Below are positions 17,001 through 20,862 of a stretch of DNA of 20,862 bases, piece by piece (position 1 is the first letter of the stretch; each line of letters starts with the position of its first letter). The notes under the pieces are model-generated. The model did not search any database and was not told the origin of the DNA. It saw only the letters and a list, made by a program, of their open reading frames with translations. Location of the stretch: the NCBI GenBank assembly GCA_000310025.1, contig FN649731.1, forward strand, positions 10,073-30,934, in the 5' to 3' direction. Origin of the DNA: Ectocarpus siliculosus (lineage: Eukaryota > Sar > Phaeophyceae > Ectocarpales > Ectocarpaceae). The translations under genes were made by a program, and so were the position numbers.

Positions 17001-20000
17001 GTGTGTGTGTTTTTTCATTTTTTCTCTCCGCCCGTGGCAATGGGCTCGGCAGGCTTCGACGGGACTGTGAAGGTGTGGAGAGTCGACCCGTCCCTGGATG
17101 ATCTGAGCACGGAGGTGGTTATGTCGGAGAGCTACTTCGTCAAGGAGGCGATCGGGGGATCGGCGGAGTTCGAGCACCTCGGCAAGGTCGCTTGGCACCC
17201 AGACGTGAGCGAGGCTCATCTGAGAAGATCATGTTGTTGTTGTTGGTGCTGCTATTGTTGTGGTTGTTGTTGTTGATGATGATGATGATGATGATGTTGT
17301 TGTTGTTGCTGCTGATATTGTTGTTGTGATTGCGGGGTTGGTTGCGTGGTATTTCCCGAGAGGTGTGCTTGCTGGATTTCCGAGATATGTCCCCATGCAC
17401 AATGACCCGTTTCACCCACGGCAGGCGTTGCTTTAGTTAATTAGAACCGGAAAGGTTTTTAATGTGAAGACCAACACCAGCAACAACCCTAATTCGATAT
17501 TGGATCGTCCGTGTTTAATTTTCCTGTTCTGGATTTTCTTTGTTTTTTGGCCTGGAATGGCATTCATTTGTGCAGGGGAAGAGCTTGAGCGTCACGGGCG
17601 CCGCGGACCCCCTGATGCTCATGCGAGACTCGTGGAAACGGTGAGCATTGCCCTCGAGCTTGGTTTCGAACAGAAGCAGGTGTTTCTACTTTTTCTTCTT
17701 GGATGCCACTGGTGTTTTCGTGCAGGACTGGTGGGATGGAGCAGTCTGAGAATCAATCTGTAGTTTCCTGTTTGGGGGACGACCGGCTTGATGATGAGCG
17801 GTAGCACAACACCAGCATTAGCAACACCGGCAACGACACCACCAACGAGAACACCACCAGCAGTCGCAACTCCGACACCACTACCAACACCAAAAAAACA
17901 ATGACAACAACAAACAACAAACAACAACAACAACAACAGCACAACCAACAACATCAACCAACGACCAACCGCACCCAAACGGACGCGAACGACGGGCAGG
18001 TCGATCATCGTCCCCGAGAACGCCGAAGACGGGGGGCACACCAAGGAGATCACCATCGCCGCCTTCAGCCCGGACGGCGGGCAGCACCTCGCCACCGCCG
18101 CCCTCGACGGGTAAGGGAAAACGGAAAACGGCCGGCAGTTGTGCCGCTCTTTTTGGTTATCCGTCGGGGTGTTTTTTTGTTCCTGTTCGGGGCAAAAGTC
18201 CGAATACCGAGAACAACTGCGTAGTTGTACCGCCTTTTTTGTTAACACGTCGAGGTGGTTTTTTGTGACTATTGTGTTTCCGTGTCGTCGGGATTGACGA
18301 CAGGTATTCCTGTGTTGTTGTCTCTGGTGTAGTCGCGCGAACGGTTGGTTGTAAGCGGGTTTCAGGAACACGTTTCAGGCGCCCGTTCTGCAGCAAGGGG
18401 AAAGTGTGTGGTGCCACTGCTGTTGGCGCTCTTCCTGCCATGGCGGCAGAGCTCTGCCTACCAGGAGGCAGAGGGTGTGTTGGTTCTCGAGGGCTTAGAG
18501 CGCGTCAGCCACAACACGCGGCCGGAGATAATCCTGAGCGACTTCAAACGCATCTGCAACCAATTGAGACAGACAGCCCCGAATTGTCTCCACCGCCGCC
18601 GCTTTTTTTAAGTCTGTTTTTCCGTCTAAATCCCAACCCTTGATCGGATGTTATCCAGTCGCGTGGTGGTGTGGAACGTGGAGGACAAGCTTGCCGTGAA
18701 GACCTTCGTCAACACCGACCAGGAGAACTGGCGACACCTTAAGGTGGGTGGGGCCCAAGGCGCGGGGGCGTTCTCTGCTATCGATGTTGGTATTGTTCTT
18801 CGTCTTGCGGTTGTTGGGTCGACAAGAATTCTGTTGTGGCTTCTGTTGATGTCGTTGCTGCTGTCGCCGTTGCCGTTGTTGCTCTCTCTCCTTCTCGAGA
18901 GATGTCTCTCCACCGCGTTGTTTAATTTTTCCTTTAATGTCTGCGTTGTTTCGTTCGACATCGGTGTTTTTCTACCACAGTCTTTATGTCTGTGTTGTTT
19001 CGATCGTGTTGGTCGTCCCCTGTTCCTACGTGTCTGCCCTGTACTCGCTTCGCTTTTGCTTCGCTCGCCGACAGCAGCGTCTCGCTTTGCCTCCCCCATC
19101 CCCGCGTCCGCCTCTCACTCCCCGTTGAACTCCTCCTGTCTAGAGGAACCTCGCTTGTGTCTTAGTGGACTTCCATCGCCGTCGTCCGTGTCTTTTTCTC
19201 TCTGTTAGTGAACCCTCGCTGTGCACTACACCCCCCCCCTCCTGTGTGATGTGCGGAACCCCCGAAGTGCCTCAACGTCCAGGCTTAAAAGGCACACTAC
19301 GGGGAACATGCACACTTCACATTACCTCTGATGGCATTTTTCGGGGCTCACCACCCGTCAACCTCCCCAACCACCACCACACAACGTCTCTGCGCTGGTC
19401 GATGTCTTGGTTCTCTGCAGTGGCTGGACAAGTCGACCGTGGCGGCGTTGTCGATCGGCGGAGGCGTTTGCACCCTCAGCTACGACCCCGTAACGGCAGC
19501 CGCCAAGCCTACCGAGAAGAGCTGTGGCAACAGCGCCACGGAGGTGCTTGTTCATCCTTCGCTTTTCGTTTTTTGTCGTCAGTTCGATGTGGTATTGTAA
19601 CGGGTTTTTCGTCGATGGAAAAAAATGGTCGAGAAAGAGAGCAGAGCGGAATCAACCACACCAGTATACTCTCGGAGCGGAGCAAGGCAGATTGGAAAGG
19701 GGAGGCATTGCTCCCGAGTCCCCGTTTTTCACGCCTGGAGGTCGGTGCGGTGTACTAGAGGAATAGCAACAGACGCCGCGGTCTCGAACACTCACGAGTC
19801 CCGCCCCCCCCCCCCTTCTTGTCAATTTGTCCCCCTCAGTACCTTAAGGATGCTGGCGAAGAGCCGGCGGACAGGCAAGCGGGGAGAAGAGGGAAGGGAT
19901 CTTCCAAGCATCTCTTCGACGAGGAAGCGGCGGAGGTGCGTTTTGGTAGGGAGGTTGTGTATCTCGTCCGTTGTGTCTTCTTGGCTTCTTCGTGGTAGTG

Positions 20001-20670
20001 GCGATGGTGCAGCAGCAGGAAGCGGCGGAGGCGTGTTTTGGTAGGGAGGCTGTGTGTGCCTCATCCATTGTGTCTTCTTGGCTTCTTGGTGGCACTGTGA
20101 CGATGGTACAGCGGTAGTGTCACAGGTACTCTGTTTCCAGCGACCTCGGCCCTCCTGGCCGAAGCCTTTCTCTGCATCCGCGATCATTCGTGCACCCCCC
20201 GGACTTGCACTGCTCGCAGTTCGAGAGACGAGCTCTCAAAACCCGGCCGCACGCACAGAAGGCTGCAATAACCAGCCCGCCCCCCGCGCCCAACTAAATA
20301 GAACTGTTCATGCTTGGAGGTACGAGTCATCAAACCCGGGCGTAGTAACACGTCAAGTTTGGTAATCAACAAAGAATATACCGATCAATACTTCCCCCTA
20401 GCCAACCCCGACCCTAACCCCAACCCGAATCAATGTCTAGAGAGACGAGTCATCAAAACCCGGCCGTAGTATACACTCAGATTCTTTGTTGAATATTCTA
20501 TCCCAACCCCAACCTTTACCCTCACCCTAACGCTGACCCTCCCCGTGGCTGCCACGAACCAGGACAAGGACGGCAACATCTCCGAGGCGGACACGGCGGA
20601 GATCGCGGACGGGGCGGACGACATCGCCGCCGGTGACATCACGGCGGGGCTCGACGACTCCTCCTCCTTC
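14037..20670 (+). CDS. WDHD1: WDHD1/AND-1/Ctf4-like replisome adaptor, N-terminal WD40 part, 3'-partial
   Basis: Nine exons with matching phases: 14037-14159, 16020-16273, 16418-16554, 17053-17204, 17576-17640, 18000-18110, 18659-18743, 19421-19543 and 20563 to about 20670, giving about 386 residues. ATG 14037 is the first in-frame ATG after an upstream stop. WD40 signatures include VTAVAVSPAGDELAVGLRNG (exon 2), VKSVDWDPRGDFLAASG joined to FDGTVKVWRV (exons 3-4), KVAWHPDGKS then RDSWKR (exons 4-5), and ITIAAFSPDGGQHLATAA joined to RVVVWNVE (exons 6-7). The LTRFT motif, the RDSW segment and the acidic DKDGNISEADTAEIADGADD linker after the propeller match the layout of WDHD1/AND-1. That family is a trimeric hub linking CMG helicase to DNA polymerase alpha at forks. 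The central SepB/Mcl1 domain and C-terminus lie beyond the window. Assignment to WDHD1 rather than another WD40 protein is by remembered similarity. Confidence 0.8.
14757..15330 (+). repeat. Degenerate tandem repeat of about 205-210 bp in intron 1 of the WDHD1-like gene
   Basis: Units begin CTGCTGTAGGCCAA at 14814 and 15019 and the variant ACGCTGTGGCCAAA at 15229. A partial unit precedes them from 14757 and the last copy is truncated near 15330. Shared internal landmarks are CATCATAGGAGGCGTTGG-like, AGCCCGTTGCCTGCTG-like and AGCGAAAGCGAGG-like strings. The rest of the 1860-base intron shows nothing else of note except short palindromes. Confidence 0.75.
15343..15374 (+). repeat. CAG/CTG palindromic trinucleotide repeat
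   Basis: CAG units run into CTG units, giving a self-complementary stretch of about 24 bases (15351-15374) able to form a hairpin, in intron 1. Confidence 0.85.
15541..15561. repeat. Perfect 9-bp hairpin
   Basis: TTTTCGCGC, a TTC loop, then GCGCGAAAA, in intron 1 of the WDHD1-like gene; a run of T follows shortly after. No RNA gene can be assigned. Confidence 0.6.
17232..17330 (+). repeat. GTT/GAT trinucleotide microsatellite in intron 4
   Basis: Imperfect GTT array broken by GCT and by (GAT)8-like units, directly after exon 4's GTGAGC donor at 17205. Confidence 0.9.
17803..17960 (+). repeat. ACC/CAA-rich simple repeat in intron 5
   Basis: Strongly strand-asymmetric A/C-rich sequence with AACACC-like units followed by (CAA)n, ending about 40 bases before the exon 6 acceptor. 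The intron has no long T-rich polypyrimidine tract there; C-rich sequence precedes the acceptor. Confidence 0.85.
19922..20115 (+). repeat. Two-copy 95-99 bp minisatellite in intron 8
   Basis: Copies start AGGAAGCGGCGGAGG at 19922 and 20017. Both contain TTTTGGTAGGGAGG and TTGTGTCTTCTTGGCTTCTT and end near GATGGTRCAGC. Spacing grows from 95 to 99 bases through small insertions. Confidence 0.9.
20223..20544 (+). repeat. Dispersed 30-bp motif with telomere-like CCCTAA tracts in intron 8
   Basis: A motif like ACGAGTCATCAAAACCCGGC recurs at about 20228, 20322 and 20445, the first copy being diverged. Copies two and three are each followed by degenerate CCCTAA/CCCCAA tracts (20403-20427 and 20501-20544). 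TCAACAAAGAAT at 20366-20377 is inverted at 20481-20492. The second tract ends about 18 bases before the exon 9 acceptor and forms its pyrimidine-rich approach. Confidence 0.7.
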
Positions 20671-20862
20671 GGGGGGGGGGGGGGCGAATTCCGGGAAGGG
20701 GGGGGGGGGGGGGGGGACCAACGGGGGGAAAATCAGGAACGGGAAAAAGGGATTTTTGGGAACAACGGGGGGGGGGAGGGGAAGGTTTCCCCCGGGGACA
20801 CCCCAAATTTAAAACCCCCCAAAAAACCCCTTTTAGGGGGGGGGGGAAAAAACCGGGCAAAC
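20671..20862. other. Homopolymer-rich window end, probably unreliable sequence
   Basis: G runs of 14 (20671-20684) and 19 (20698-20716) and stacked runs of G, C, A and T continue to the end. Exon 9 of the WDHD1-like gene dissolves into this. Such stacked homopolymers are typical of read-end miscalls, so translations past about 20670 should not be trusted. Confidence 0.75.

Noticed and set aside
17727-17761. Extra exon in the WDHD1-like gene between exons 5 and 6
   Set aside because: It has an acceptor and a GTAGTT donor, but including it breaks the frame into exon 6, while exon 5 (phase 2) joins exon 6 directly with a correct Arg codon.
19922-20115. CRISPR-like or regulated repeat array
   Set aside because: Only two long direct copies without spacer structure, in a eukaryotic intron; it is an ordinary minisatellite.

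Overview
This is eukaryotic nuclear DNA. Several genes are cut by GT-AG introns whose reading phases match across exons. Introns reach 1.9 kb and are full of trinucleotide microsatellites, minisatellites and transposon debris, and exons have GC-rich third positions. Intron style, the RRRL-type SEA-like ectodomain at the left edge and the retroelement remnants suggest a stramenopile, most likely a brown alga such as Ectocarpus or a kelp. That placement is inference. No rRNA gene, canonical tRNA, CRISPR array or bacterial operon was found.

Layout: (1) 1-1934 (+) is the 3' part of a gene for a proline/threonine-stalked, SEA-like, single-pass membrane protein. (2) 2329-2748 (+) is an ORF with two tandem 26-residue Cys-bounded repeats. 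(3) 2902-3236 (-) holds the last two exons of an unknown gene. (4) 3.5-4.4 kb is a transposon graveyard: tRNA-like SINE debris, a hairpin/MITE-like stretch, the C-terminal fragment of a LINE-type reverse transcriptase ORF, and one copy of a short repeat with a C-tract. (5) 4.4-7.9 kb is ORF-rich but has no recognised gene. (6) 7994-10331 (-) carries two unknown spliced genes, with further copies of the C-tract repeat just upstream of two of their exons. (7) 10.4-14.0 kb is mostly noncoding: tandem repeats, a (TC)27 microsatellite and an ambiguous ORF pair. (8) 14037-20670 (+) is the best-supported gene: the first nine exons of a WDHD1/AND-1/Ctf4-like replisome adaptor with an N-terminal WD40 domain. 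Its introns hold three different tandem repeat systems. (9) From 20671 to the end the sequence is homopolymer-rich and looks like unreliable read-end sequence.

The genes show no common pathway. The WDHD1-like gene is a chromosome-replication housekeeping gene; the membrane protein and the unknown minus-strand genes are unrelated neighbours. I see no convincing new multi-gene system. The strongest leads are the C-tract repeat family near splice acceptors, the conserved-phase unknown gene at 8666-10331, the Cys-repeat ORF, and the telomere-like duplicated block in intron 8 of the WDHD1-like gene.
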